Shown: piece after piece, positions 42,511-53,774 of the stretch
Numbering within the stretch: the first letter of the stretch is position 1
Layout of the letters: each line of letters starts with the position of its first letter
DNA from: Porodaedalea pini
Lineage: Eukaryota; Basidiomycota; Agaricomycetes; Hymenochaetales; Hymenochaetaceae
Length of the DNA: 64,000 nt
Direction: 5' to 3'
Assembly: GCA_002794775.1 (NCBI GenBank)
Contig: NBAY01000060.1
Coordinates: 124,001-188,000, forward strand
Made by a program: the position numbers and the translations under genes
Notes under the pieces: model-generated
Seen by the model: only the letters and a program-made list of their open reading frames with translations
What the model was told of the DNA's origin: nothing
The model's database searches: none

Positions 42511-43357
42511 TTCTTTGAAGGCAAACGCGATGTCGTTCTCTTTGCGATTGACTGTTCGGAGTCAATGCAAGCGCTTCATGATGACCCGAACAAAGAAGGC
42601 GCACAGACCTCCCACCTACTTGCTGCACTCGAGGCCGATATGCAAATTCAGAAGCGGAAGGTTGTCGGGCCAAATGACGCTGCTGGGATTTTACTTTTCA
42701 ATACCGTGAGAAGCTCTCAAACTCCCGCATATACCACACCGTACTGAGCATCTCAAAGTCTCGCAAGAAAGAAAATACGGCGCGTGGAGCTACAGAGTAC
42801 AAAGAATAGGACGTTCGTATACGAGCCTGTAGGACAGATTGATGCCCCAAAGATTCAAAATCTTATCCAGCTCCTTTACGGTGCGTTATACTTCGACTCG
42901 CAGTTGTATGTTAAGCGATTGCTGATCCATTCCTCTCGAATGTATCTAGAGGCAAAGGATAACCATAAGTGGCTTCGTTACGAGTATCCACCATCAGAGA
43001 ATCGTGTCCCCATGGGTGATGTCTTTACGAGCTGTAACTGGGCCTTACGAGACGGGTAAGTGTTGCCTATCTGTATAGGCTCGTTTGCGTAAAACAACTT
43101 TTTTCTACCAGAGCTCCAAAATCTGGCATCAAGCGTCTTTTCCTCATTACTGACGAAGACGACCCTCATCCCGGCGTGAAGAACGCTCAACTTGTCACGT
43201 CTGCTCAAACGACACTTTTGGTAGCACTTGAGTTAGCATTGCATTTGTTTGACGCCATGAACACTTTGCTTAGGACTTGACTCAAGCGGGTGTCTCCGTT
43301 GAACCGTTCTTCATCAGCACGGAGGAGAGGCCATTCGACCCTACCAAGTTCTATTCG
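42511..43357 (+). pseudogene. Fragment of KU70 (XRCC6 orthologue), N-terminal alpha/beta domain only
   Basis: Spliced pieces read FFEGKRDVVLFAIDCSESMQ, TSHLLAALEADMQIQKRKVV, GPNDAAGILLFNT, IDAPKIQNLIQLLY, RVPMGDVFTSCNWALRDG, LFLITDEDDPHPG and AGVSVEPFFISTEERPFD. This is the von Willebrand-like N-terminal domain of Ku70, the DNA-end-binding subunit of non-homologous end joining. The exon boundaries still have GT-AG introns (for example after LLFNT, LLY and LRDG), so this came from genomic DNA rather than an mRNA copy. The sequence begins at an acceptor at 42510 with no recognisable first exon. It ends at FYS followed by a donor at 43358, after which the Ku core, DNA-binding ring and SAP domain are absent. 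A functional KU70 must lie elsewhere or be lost. Confidence 0.8.
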
Positions 43358-43557
43358 GTGCGGCTTTCTTCCTTCTCTCTTCAAGTTCTGGCATTCTCAC
43401 TGAAACACGTGAGATCATAACGCGATATAGCCAAGAGGGGATATCTCGCCGTGGTTGTGTTTTCCAGTGAAAGTTGCACAGCCGCTGATCTCCCCCGCCC
43501 AGCCTTATAAACTTACGGTGTTACTATGCTTCTTTCTGTATTCGAACACTCACCGCG

Positions 43558-45258
43558 ATGTCTCCCCCTCATGGAATGCTCGCCCCTCAGTACCCGATGT
43601 CTCTCCCTCACGGAATGCTCGCCCCTCAGTACCCGATGACACCGACCCCCCCTATGACGGATTCGCAGCCTAGCTCCTCAGACTCCTCTTCTGACTCGGA
43701 CTTGACCAGTGCTTCACGACAGGTGCCAGAGGAAGAGTTTACGAGAAGTGGAAAGAGGAAGGCGTACGCTGGCTTCTTCCTCTTGTCTTCGTTTATCTGT
43801 TTACTTTACTCATTTGCAGTACTGCAGCGGACATCTTCGTCAGCAAGGGACGCTACCTTGCTAGAGCATATGAACCATGGACTAGCCCGCAACAAATTCT
43901 TAACAAAGGTATTCCTAACGCAAAGCTTAGCCCTGCTGAATTACAACAAATCACTGATCCGTCGTAAGTGATTGGTTTTATTCTACTTTATTCTTTCAAT
44001 AATCAGTTCTTGTGTCAGTGTCCACCGTGCTGTGGATGCTGTGAAGGCTTTATTCGATGTCAACACCTTGCTGTACAAGAAGGTCGTCAAGGCGGATACT
44101 CAGACATTCAAATATATAGTTAATTGCGTGAGTCATTGCTTTTTTTTCCTCTGCATAGATAAACTCTCACAATGTTTACAGTTGCGTGAGGGTCAGCGTG
44201 CCGCTCGGTCTGCCGATACATCAGGAATCAGGAAAATTATCCTCCAGTGGATCGTTTTCCCATCCGTTGACAACGAGTCGACACGGCCAGATAATGATCG
44301 CAAAGACTTACGTGGATTCGAGAATGAGACACTCGCAAAGCTCCTGGCCCCCGCAGAGGTTCAGCCGCTCACTCCGGAGTAAGTACTTTGAGATAATCTT
44401 AAACAAAAGAAGACGTGCTCATGCCTTTCCTATCACATCATTGCTGATTTATATTACATACTTTCTAGATATCTAGCTTTGTTGCGTGCGGACAGGGCCA
44501 CGGTAACAAACAAAAAAGGAGTTACCCGTGAACTTGATGGCAACCATAGCCGAGTCTTTGCCTTCGAAAACGGTATTTATCATCCAAGGAACCCTCTGAA
44601 GGGCTTCTTGAAGGGTAATTTGATCGTCAGGGCAAGTCTTCTTCCTTTTTCTTTCTTAATGTGTTTACATCTTTTTGTAGGCCTATAAACACATCTTTAC
44701 GGCGCCTTCTTCTGCAAACTCAGGTCCCGCTGTCAAAGGCTCAAGGTGTACGAAAATAGGTAATGCAGAGATCCATGGTATGACCGAAGTCACTCCAGGA
44801 TCACTTGCATACGTTACTGTCCAGGTATTTTATTTGTTTCACGGTTTGCGCATATATAATACTGAAAAATGTATTACTACCAGGTCTACTTTGCTCTTAG
44901 CGCAAGGCTCCATTTCTCTACGTCGAGTGCTCCAGAAATACCCGAGATGTTTAATGGTATTATTCAATTGTTCAGGTCTGATGTCCCACATGTCAAGAGG
45001 TACACTGCTGAGCTATTGATTTGGTGGAATCGGTATGTTCATCTGCGTCTATGTGATATTATGGTCCCTTACTAACCCTTACTCAGAATTATCTTTCCGA
45101 ATACCCAAGCGGCAACCGATCCTCATGACCTAGGTGCCATAGCTGATATTGAAGACTTCTATCGAGACTGGACCGAGGATGAGGAGGGCAATGAAGAGGG
45201 TGAGGAGGGCAATGAAGAGGGTGAGGAGGACAACGAAGAGGAAGAGGACAATGTATGA
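43558..45258 (+). CDS. DUF6698-like protein of unknown function (427 aa, eight exons)
   Basis: Exons 43558-43763, 43820-43963, 44019-44127, 44182-44378, 44469-44631, 44681-44824, 44884-45032 and 45087-45258 sum to 1284 nt with all junctions in phase, so the gene appears intact. The N-terminus holds two copies of a 13-residue repeat (PHGMLAPQYPM core) and a Ser/Asp-rich stretch. The core reads ILQWIVFPSVDNESTRPDND, YLALLRADRATVTNKKGV, NGIYHPRNPLKGFLKGNLIV, AYKHIFTAPSSANSG and AEIHGMTEVTPGSLAYVT. This is the pattern I associate with the Agaricomycete family DUF6698 (from memory). The C-terminus is very acidic (repeats of EEGNEEG). The intron after exon 5 uses a GC donor (GCAAGT). The family is often multicopy near transposons; its function is unknown. 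A broken copy lies at 37510-39244. Confidence 0.8.
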
Positions 45259-46006
45259 ATTTTGATTGAAATTTCCGCTCACATTCAATCCGATACCATC
45301 CATCTTGAACAGCTATTTCTATTTTCCCTATCGTTGGTCGCATATTGTTATGTGCTATTTCAATTTCATTCTATTCCAATACTTCCATCTAATTGTCATC
45401 CACGACAACTGCTGCTAAGTGAGCTATAACTATTATATACATGAGAACCGACAGTGCGCATCACCATCAATTAGAAAGCATTATAAGTAATTTCTTGCTT
45501 TTATAACTCCGACAACTCTTCCGCCGCCTTGTAATCCTGACTTTAGAATTTATTTAATTATATATAAGTCTGCAATACTTCCACTAACTTATACTCTATT
45601 GAAAGTCTTATCATGTATTAAAATCTCTCATAAGTGTTTTGATATATTATAATTTGGTATGACTGTTATGCTTTTCGGTAAGTATTATGGTGGATTGTAA
45701 GATGGAGTTCAGATTTTATTGCTCTATAATTATGCCCGAAATGATTATATGTATTACATGTCTTTTAAGACTTATAATTGAATATAATTAGTTATAATAC
45801 TCTGCAGATTTTTGTGATGATCGACTTACGCGGAAATTGCCTACCTGTTCTAAAATTCTAATATACTTCTCAAAGATCTTGTTACAATATTTACAGTACT
45901 TCGACATCGCATATATTCACTCAAAGGATGCGAGATATACATGTCATAATCTGAAGCAAAATCCAAGCATACATCGCCCACTCGACATCCGCTCCTTGCT
46001 CCCGAA
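45259..46006. other. AT-rich intergenic region
   Basis: About 750 bases, clearly richer in A and T than its surroundings, with many TTATAA-like words and no open frame of note. It separates the convergent 3' ends of the DUF6698-like gene and the TPR pseudogene. Confidence 0.5.
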
Positions 46007-48952
46007 TCAAGCATGGTTCACAACAAACTCCAACATCCTGCTTGTGGCAGCACAAAACATCGGATCAACAAGTGACTGGGCTCGATCTCGACATATCGCG
46101 TCGTCTTGACTATTGCTTGACTTGGCCAGCTTCGACTGTATTTTGGAACGAAGATCCCGTGAATTTGCTAGCTGCGATTTGTATGCCTCTGCGGTCTCCT
46201 TTGCGAGCTCCTTATAGACGTTTATGGCCTTCCTAACTGCTTCGAGAGCTTCCTCCTGCCGAATAGTTCTCGATAACGTTTTGGACAAATCGCACAATGA
46301 GGATGCTAGCTTGGGACTGTACACCCCGGCATTCTGCTCTGCAAGCCGCCCATATATGCCTACCGCTTCTTCAATCGCCTTTCGAGCCTCCTTGAAACGA
46401 CCAAGCCTGGCCGACATGATGGATAAAGCGCTCAATGACCTTGCTAAGTTAGATTTATACGTCCCGGTAGGCTTCTCTTCTGCGAGCTGCCTGTAGATAT
46501 CCACAGATTGCTCAATCGCTCTGTGAGCCACCCCGTCTTTTTCGAGGTTGGAAAATCTGTAGGACAGTGTGTGGTATGACTCTGCCAATTCAAGTCTGTA
46601 CTTTCCCAGGATTCTGCTCCTCAAGCTGCTCCCTTATCCCAACGGCTTGTTGAACTGATTTAAGTGCCTCCTTGTGCCGGCCAAAGTCCGACAATCTCAG
46701 GGATAAGTCGTTCAGTGAAATTGCTAGGTCATACATATATGCACCAGATCCTGCTTTACAACCTGCTGCCAGAGCTTGACTGCCCTTTGAATTACTTTGA
46801 GAGACTCCTTGTCTCAACCGAGGACGGACAATGTGCTACTAATACCGTTCAAGGAAGCCGCTAGCTTGGGTTTATATGAACCAGGATTTTCTTCTACAAG
46901 CTGTTCCCCAATTTTAACCGCTCGCTGAATTGCTTCTAGAGCTTCCTGGTCTTGTACAATGTCTGATAATTTATTGGACAGTTTGGAAAGCGATGATGCA
47001 CGATCAGACAAGTAATCCTTCGGATTCTGTTTAGCAAGCCGCTCTCTTATTTCAACACTCTGACGCATAATCTGGTCGATAGAACATTGAGTGAATCTGC
47101 CAATCTGTGTCTATATGCATCGGGATTCTGCCTTGCAAGGTTCTGTCTCAGTTCGACTGCTTGCTGAACTGCCTCGAGAGCGTCATGATGGTGACAACGG
47201 CCAGCCAAATTGCTTGACAATTTGACCAACAAATATGCTAGATCAAGCATATGTGGCTCAAGATCTTGCCCTGGAACCTATTGTCTCACTTCGACTGATC
47301 TTTGTACCGCTCTAAGAGCCTCCTGATACTGCTCAAGCCTCACCGATTTGGAGGACAGATTCTTCAGAGACACTGGTAGGAGAGGCCTGTACGTCTCTGG
47401 GTCCTGCTCTGCCAGGTCTTCTCTTATTCAATTATTTTCCGGGTTGCCTCCATAGCCTTCTGGTGCTGACCGACATTTGACAAAATAACAGTTAAGTTAT
47501 GCAGTATAGCTGCAAGACCAGGTCGGTATATGTCAGGATTCTGCTCTGCAAGCTCCCCCCTGATTCCAACTGCTTTCTCGAGTGGCTCGAGAGCCTCCTG
47601 GTGTTGACCAAGGTTAGACAGCCTGATGGCTACGGTATTCAATGACAAGGCTAGGTCAGGCCTATAGGCCTCAGGATTATGGTCTGTGAGCTTCTTGTAG
47701 ATATCAAGAGCTTTCTGGGTCTTGACCACTCCTCCCCAGCCGAATCGATAAATTATAAAGAGAAATTGCTAGAAGTGGCCGAAAAGCGGCCGGGTGTTCG
47801 TCTGCTAGGCGCTGAGAAAACATGAAGCAAATCTCGGAAAGCTGGAGTGATTCGGAGAGTAGACCCAGAGATTGGTCAAGGGTATTCGACAAGCTGTTTG
47901 CCCTGTTAAGCCACTCTGCCACTGGCACATGCGAATTTGGATTCTTTATATCCTTGAGTAATGCCAACGTCTCTTGCACTGCATCAGCCCTCGTTACATG
48001 CAGTGCTGTGCGCTTGGGATAGTGCGCCGCGCTAGCGTACTCGTATTCCTCAGGGACGGCTGTCCGATCAGGATGGAGGAACTGAGAATTCTCCTCAAGA
48101 GCACTCCCGAAGGCTTTCGTTTTGAGATGCAGCAAACTATACTCTGTACTCTCTTCTTCATCGGATCCGTGTCCCTATAAGTATCCTATTAGGTTTTGTG
48201 AGCTTTTGAACATCTCGTGTGCTTACTAGAGTTGCGTCTGGCACTTTCCATCTCTCTTCACGAAACCTGGTATCAGTGCCAAATGGGCTGAAAGCTTTAT
48301 CTGATTTCTGTTCTGCATCCGAAACACGACCACCCAAAGACTTCTCAAGCTCAGCAGCTGGTCCCATAACACCTGACATTTGACTCAGCTGTAAGAGATA
48401 TCGACTCGAGCTCGGATACTGCTGATAGCCTGTAAAATATGGGTAAAATTGTCCAAACTATCAAAGTTTCCAAAACATACTATGAAATGGCCATAAGCTC
48501 TGTCTGACTTCTTCTGAATCTCAGTGAGTTTTCCTTCTATATCACCGAGACTAGTCTTCACAAATTGTTTGGCTTTCCCTCGGAACCCCAGTTTCTCTTC
48601 GTAGACTTTCTCACAGTCAAGCATGAGGTTCCGGAGGTCACTGAAGAACAAGAGAAGAGCTTCAGAAGAAGAAAGATCTAAGATACCGAAGCTTTTCACC
48701 CTTGAAGAGGAGCAATCTCTCCATCTAGTCCAGCCAGGGTGTTACTGGCACATTCCTTCCGAATTTCTTCAAGGTGCTGAATATCTTCAATGAGTCGGAG
48801 GGATGTGTCCATAAGTGTCTTCTTGTTCTTTGAGTGCTATGATAAAAATTAATGCCAGAATTCAATGGAGATTCATTGAACCAAAGAACTTGCTTCCTCA
48901 ATGAGACCATAAATATACTTGCTGCGCCAAGTGCAGTAGATGCGTAATCCAT
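46007..48952 (-). pseudogene. Decayed paralogue of the helical-bundle/TPR gene at 53775-55850
   Basis: On - it starts MDYASTALGAA (Met at 48952), nearly the same as MDYATTALGAA of the intact gene. It continues with DLRNLMLDCEKVYEEKLG and about nine TPR-like repeats of roughly 42-45 residues (such as EALEAVQQAVELRQNLARQNP). The repeats lie in five successive frames: breaks are seen near 48918, 47712, 47425, 47060, 46755 and 46600, and in-frame stops at 47278-47280 (TAG) and 46814-46816 (TGA). Introns are in the same places as in the intact copy (for example between LQG and DLRN). It carries more TPR units than the intact copy, so either the pseudogene came from a longer family member or the intact copy lost units. 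Confidence 0.85.
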
Positions 48953-50850
48953 TTTCTCGAGGATAAAAGACTGGAACAAATTGACATATAAGTGACGAAA
49001 GCAAGTAAGAATGACCCTGACGGCCAGATGGTTTCAGATTAGACGAAGAACTGCACTGACGGAAAGTCTCACTTACAAGTTTCTGAACAAGAGACTGGTT
49101 AGAATGTACAATGTGACGGCAAAAATTCGGAGAAATGCATACAGTTTGATTGAGCTTGAACTCGATTTTCTCCGATCCGGCAAGAATGTGGATGACTGGG
49201 AAAGGAGATTCACTGGATAGCATGACTGTAGCATGCCAAAGTAGCAAAAATAACACATGAAAAGTACTCACAACAAGAGAGACTTGGAAGTTGACGAGAG
49301 AGCTCTGGAGACGGCTGGCAACTTCAGGCCCGGGGAAGCGAATGGAAGGGGCTATTATCAATCACGTAGAACTGACCGGCAGCGACACACTCACAAGAGA
49401 GGCCTAAGGAACAGACAAAAATACGGACATAGAGTAGGATCAGCGAGTCTAGACAGAGTTACATAGATACTCACGAAGACAAATTTGATGTTCTGATCCC
49501 AACGGATGACGGAGATCGAGGTAGACCGGCGCGAATATACCATATATTGTCAGTGCCGTTCCATGTTCCAGCGAACGGAGGCTTACTACAGAAACTCGGC
49601 GAGCAGTTCATGTAAGGACGCTGGTAGGTTCGCGCCCATGGATTGAGAATAGACTGACCAGTGAAGCGCCAATGAACTAGCACTCAGTTAATCGAGAGGG
49701 AGAAGTACGACGGACAGAATCTCTACGACGACACTGGGATCCTTATCGATCAGTACTAGTAAGGACTCAATCGATGGCTGAGCTAACTAACCAAAGGCTA
49801 TTACTAGACGTGAGGGACACTTGATATCGACGTTGAGGAGGGGAAACAATTCGGATGCAGCTGGGCGAGATACTTGACAATGGGCAAAGACGAACAGTAC
49901 GGCAGGATGCACAGATGGTGGGCAGAGGGCAAGCTGGACGTATGCAAGGACGAAACGAGACAATTGCAAAATCTTGAAACCCTCGGCGTTTGATCATGGT
50001 GCCGGAGCCTTCGGCAAGTACGGAGCAGGCATTCAGCGCGCAAAGACATTCTTTCTTAATCTCCATATTAACGAATACATTACAGAGCGGGGACAGCAAT
50101 AGCCGGGAGGTCACAAAAAGTGTAAGGCGCGCAAGGGGAAAGGAGAAAACATTTACGATGAATAGGGAAGACTGTATAAGAAGCGAATAAAGACAATGGG
50201 GATGAATGACAAGCGAGCAGGAGCCTACGGGCAAGCGAACGATAACGAGTGACGGTGAAAGGGACACAGGTGTCAGCGAGAGCGAGGGCCCGATGACAAT
50301 TTAAGGACGAGGAAAGGGGTTTGAACGATTTGTGGGAGGCTGGGGGCGCTGTACAGGACATGGAGTGCGATATACATGATCAACTATGAGACCACTAGGA
50401 CTCGGGCTCATGCCAGCCCACGACCAGAGCCTGGTGTATATACGCAGCATGCGCTAGCGCTAGCTGAAGGGGATATAAGCGGCGGCGGCGATAAGGAACT
50501 CTGGGGGAAGATGCGCCGTGCAATAAATAGATAGCTGGATAATCAGCTTAAAAGGTGGCGAAACAAGGGCCAATCGGGAAGGCGAGCACGCCGGTGGTAC
50601 TGAGGATTCGAGATAGTCAGAGAAGAGGAAAGGGAAGATCTGCTGCAGCAAAAGAATCTCTGAAGAAGCAAGAAACAGCGGGGATACCGGGAACGAGGTC
50701 GATCAAGACTGCATCTCAAGGAACAGGATCATGTACAAGGGTGCAATATCACGACGCTAAGAAAGCAGTGGAAAAATAGGAGAGTGGATACGCGGGGGAG
50801 CGTCAAGAGCAGCGAGCGGCATGCGACATATCTTGATCAAGTTGAATTGA
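48953..50850. other. 1.9-kb region without a supported gene
   Basis: Only overlapping short frames with no motif. From about 49900 to 50820 the + strand is markedly purine-rich. It must hold the promoter of the TPR pseudogene and the 3' end of the - strand membrane protein gene. Confidence 0.5.
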
Positions 50851-52323
50851 TCACGGAGCCGCCTTGTGATGCTCGATGTCCGTAGGAGGAAGTGGGAACC
50901 GCTTGAAGCTGGCCTCATCGAGCGCAACAGCGTCCGCTTCAGAGTCCCTGCTTTCGACGCTCTGCAAGCCGAGGCTAAACCCAGATGATGCACTTTGGCG
51001 CGGCGTTGGCATAATGGCCGCACTAAGGCGCTCACGCGCCTCCTCCTGCGAGATGTTAAGCGCCGCAATCAGCGAGGCCATCGCGCGCTCATTGCTGTCC
51101 ATGCGCTCGTGATGAGACGCTGTCGCATTCGCGGTGGCGAATGCGCCCGTGCGCGCGGTGAGATCCGACTGTGTAGTGTAGAATGATTCGGAAGAGTCAG
51201 AAGTTCCTACGCTAGGCGGAGTAGATCGCACGATTACGGACGCAGAATCGTCGAAGGGGTTCTGGTCGTTGAACGGATTCCGGGACTCAGGCTGCAGCTG
51301 GCCACGAGATTGAGTCTGCACAGTCGGCTTCCGGATGGTTTCCTGGGACGATCGTGCGGCAAGCGGGTGCCGCGGCTCGTCAACGCCGCCGTATGCATCC
51401 TCAGCGCCCTCCGGGCTAACGACCTCCGCTTCTTCCCACTGATGTACTTTTGTCTCGACAGCGGGCGGCGTCTGATAGCTAACAACCATGCTAGGGCTCA
51501 CCGGGCTATTTACGTTGGCGTACTGTACGGCGCCGCTGCCGTGCTTGAGCGAGAGATATGATGCACCCTCGGCTACCGTTTCGCCATCCCACGATATAGG
51601 CGGGTTCACCACGCGAGTGAATGGTGCCGGTACAGCGCTGCCCGCAAAACTGCGTCCTGAGCCTATGTCTGCGTCGGTAAATTCGAGGTGTGGGGGGAGA
51701 TCAGGCGTCTTGAAGGTCTCGGAAAGACCGAGATTCGTCCCATAGCCGAGACTCTTGAAGGTTTTTGCACTTTTCGCGCTCTTGACCGTGATTGAACGTC
51801 CCATGGTCGTAGTGCCCGTGCCCGACGATGGAGCCGTAGAGTTCATAGTAGTGCGCTTGATTGCATACTTCTCGTAATTGCCATCGCCATCCTTCTCCTC
51901 CATCTTGACCCACAGTTCGCGCCCGCTCCTTCGGCGCTCCGCCTCCTTCCCGATCCCATTCGCACGTTGTTGCTTCTCAAGACGCCGCTTCGAGCCGAAG
52001 TAGAAAAAGAGCAGCAGGAAGGCGCTGAGTCCTGCGAAGACGCCGATGCATATGCCTATGACAGTACCTATGGGGATCGACTTTGAACTCGCGGACGACT
52101 GTGAGGCCTCTGAAGTGGATGATGTGGCGTCACTTGACGAGGATGTAGTCGCGACTGATAACGCCGACGTCGGGATAGCTGCTCCTCCCACGGTCGCCGT
52201 GCTGTCCACAAGCAACGACAATGTGTTCACATCAGTGGTGTCGAGCGTCGCCGCACCAATGAATCCAGAGCCCGTTGGTGTGGACAGGATAGTAGACACT
52301 TGACGGCGGTGTACGCGACGCAT
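50851..52323 (-). CDS. Single-pass membrane protein with Ser/Thr-rich ectodomain and NPF motifs (490 aa)
   Basis: One uninterrupted exon, unusual in this region. About 85 residues rich in Ser, Thr and Ala precede one transmembrane helix (IGTVIGICIGVFAGLSAFLL) and a basic stop-transfer end (GSKRRLEKQQR), so the remaining roughly 370 residues are cytosolic. That part is Ser/Pro-rich and contains NPFNDQNPFDD; NPF is the peptide bound by EH-domain endocytic adaptors. The N-terminus lacks a classical cleavable signal, so the helix may act as signal anchor. The layout recalls fungal cell-surface sensors of the Mid2/Wsc kind, but no WSC or other named domain is present, and I call it only a candidate surface protein. 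The long + strand frames inside it are shadows. Confidence 0.75.
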   Translation of the reverse strand: MRRVHRRQVSTILSTPTGSGFIGAATLDTTDVNTLSLLVDSTATVGGAAIPTSALSVATTSSSSDATSSTSEASQSSASSKSIPIGTVIGICIGVFAGLSAFLLLFFYFGSKRRLEKQQRANGIGKEAERRRSGRELWVKMEEKDGDGNYEKYAIKRTTMNSTAPSSGTGTTTMGRSITVKSAKSAKTFKSLGYGTNLGLSETFKTPDLPPHLEFTDADIGSGRSFAGSAVPAPFTRVVNPPISWDGETVAEGASYLSLKHGSGAVQYANVNSPVSPSMVVSYQTPPAVETKVHQWEEAEVVSPEGAEDAYGGVDEPRHPLAARSSQETIRKPTVQTQSRGQLQPESRNPFNDQNPFDDSASVIVRSTPPSVGTSDSSESFYTTQSDLTARTGAFATANATASHHERMDSNERAMASLIAALNISQEEARERLSAAIMPTPRQSASSGFSLGLQSVESRDSEADAVALDEASFKRFPLPPTDIEHHKAAP

Positions 52324-53774
52324 TTTCCTCTCGTGGACGACGTGAAAGAACGACAGAAGAAGAGATTGAAAGTCTTGAAAAGAGAGTGGTGGCTGGAAGT
52401 CTGTGGTCGTTAATCAGCTCTCCTCCACGTATAACAATAATGAGACGAAGACAAGACGCACCGTCTACAACTGCACCTGCATCAATTACGACAAGCAGTG
52501 ATGTTGACTAACAGCCTTAACAGCGATAAGAGTAATAGAGGGATATGGCCACAACGTCGGGATTGTCGACAACGATTAGGACAACCAACGGGGACGACGC
52601 GGGAAGGAGGAGGAGGAAGAAGGAAAGATGGTGAAGCGGGCTCCGTAAACAGTAAGGCGGCGATCAGACTGGGGATCAAGCGATCATAAAATCAACCCTT
52701 CTATTTTGGGAATCTCATACTTTACCCCAGTGAGTCCAGTCAAACAAAATACCCAAGAGGCCATCCAGTATAGTACAATGACCAAGTTGACTGTGTAACC
52801 TTTCGCAGTTCATTTCTTTGAGCCTCACGTCTCAGGATATACAATAAGAAAACCCCAGATCGCCAATAGCGCTCGTCAAAACAGAATCAGACATCAACAG
52901 AAACTCAGATACGCATCTTTCCGAGTCTGCAGTCACTATGCAAGCGTCAATCCTCTCACGAATATAGCTTCCTTCTGCTCCACCATCTGTGCATCTCTCG
53001 AGCTCTCACCTTAGCCACCGGCAAGCGACGGCATCGTCTGCCTCGTTCGGTCTGAATTCAAACGTATCTCCGGCGTTCGTTTCTGGTCCGTGTTTATGCA
53101 ATGGCCGGTTTAATATATATCGTGCTTTGATTGATGAAGAACTCGATGTAGTTGCCCGTCTTTCTCCGCTGCCGTCCTCCTCGTGAGTGCAGCCAAACCG
53201 TTTATCTTCTAGCCTAGCTGCTTAATGTCGACTGTCCTGGCGGTGTGTTGGCTTCCGTCGCCGATTGGCTCTAGCTATTCATAGACCTTTTAAATTCATC
53301 CCGATAAATTCATCCCGAGCCGCACATTGTTCCTCTTGCCTTGCCAATTCTAGCTCGATGTGAGACCCATATATTTTAGTTATCTCCGTTTGCTTACCAT
53401 TTTCCTACCGATCTCTACCCTTGTAGCCGACACCTTAGCTCCTCTTTTGAGTCAAGGTCGAAATTTACTTGAAACTAGCACTCTGCTTCACTTCAGACCG
53501 AGGAGCTGACCAGCGGAAGAGATTGGAGGGCTACTTCCGTGAAGGACACGTTCGAGACTTTTTCCTAGTGCATCGCTGGTCGTGTTCCTGCGAAGCACAA
53601 GTAGAGCGCGGACGCAAATCTCGAGAACGTGAAAAAATAGCTCGGGAAATAGCCCCGTTACTTTGTTCCGTAAGCTCGAGCTTCTCTACGCATCACTGTC
53701 TGTCTTCTTTACTGATAATCATCCGTTTATTTTACTCGGGCTTATCACTTCCCGCCTAGCATTAGTGGCTTACT
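52324..53774. other. 1.45-kb intergenic region between divergent genes
   Basis: The - strand membrane protein gene and the + strand TPR gene diverge from here. Short frames at 52989-53186 and 53469-53759 have no motif. Nothing else is supported. Confidence 0.5.

Noticed and set aside
43358..43557. Continuation of KU70 (a PKRG-like peptide after 43432)
   Set aside because: Only four residues resemble the family, and the following sequence does not; treated as chance.
51234..52303. Multiple + strand frames opposite the NPF membrane protein
   Set aside because: Shadows of a GC-rich single-exon gene; none has a motif or splice pattern.
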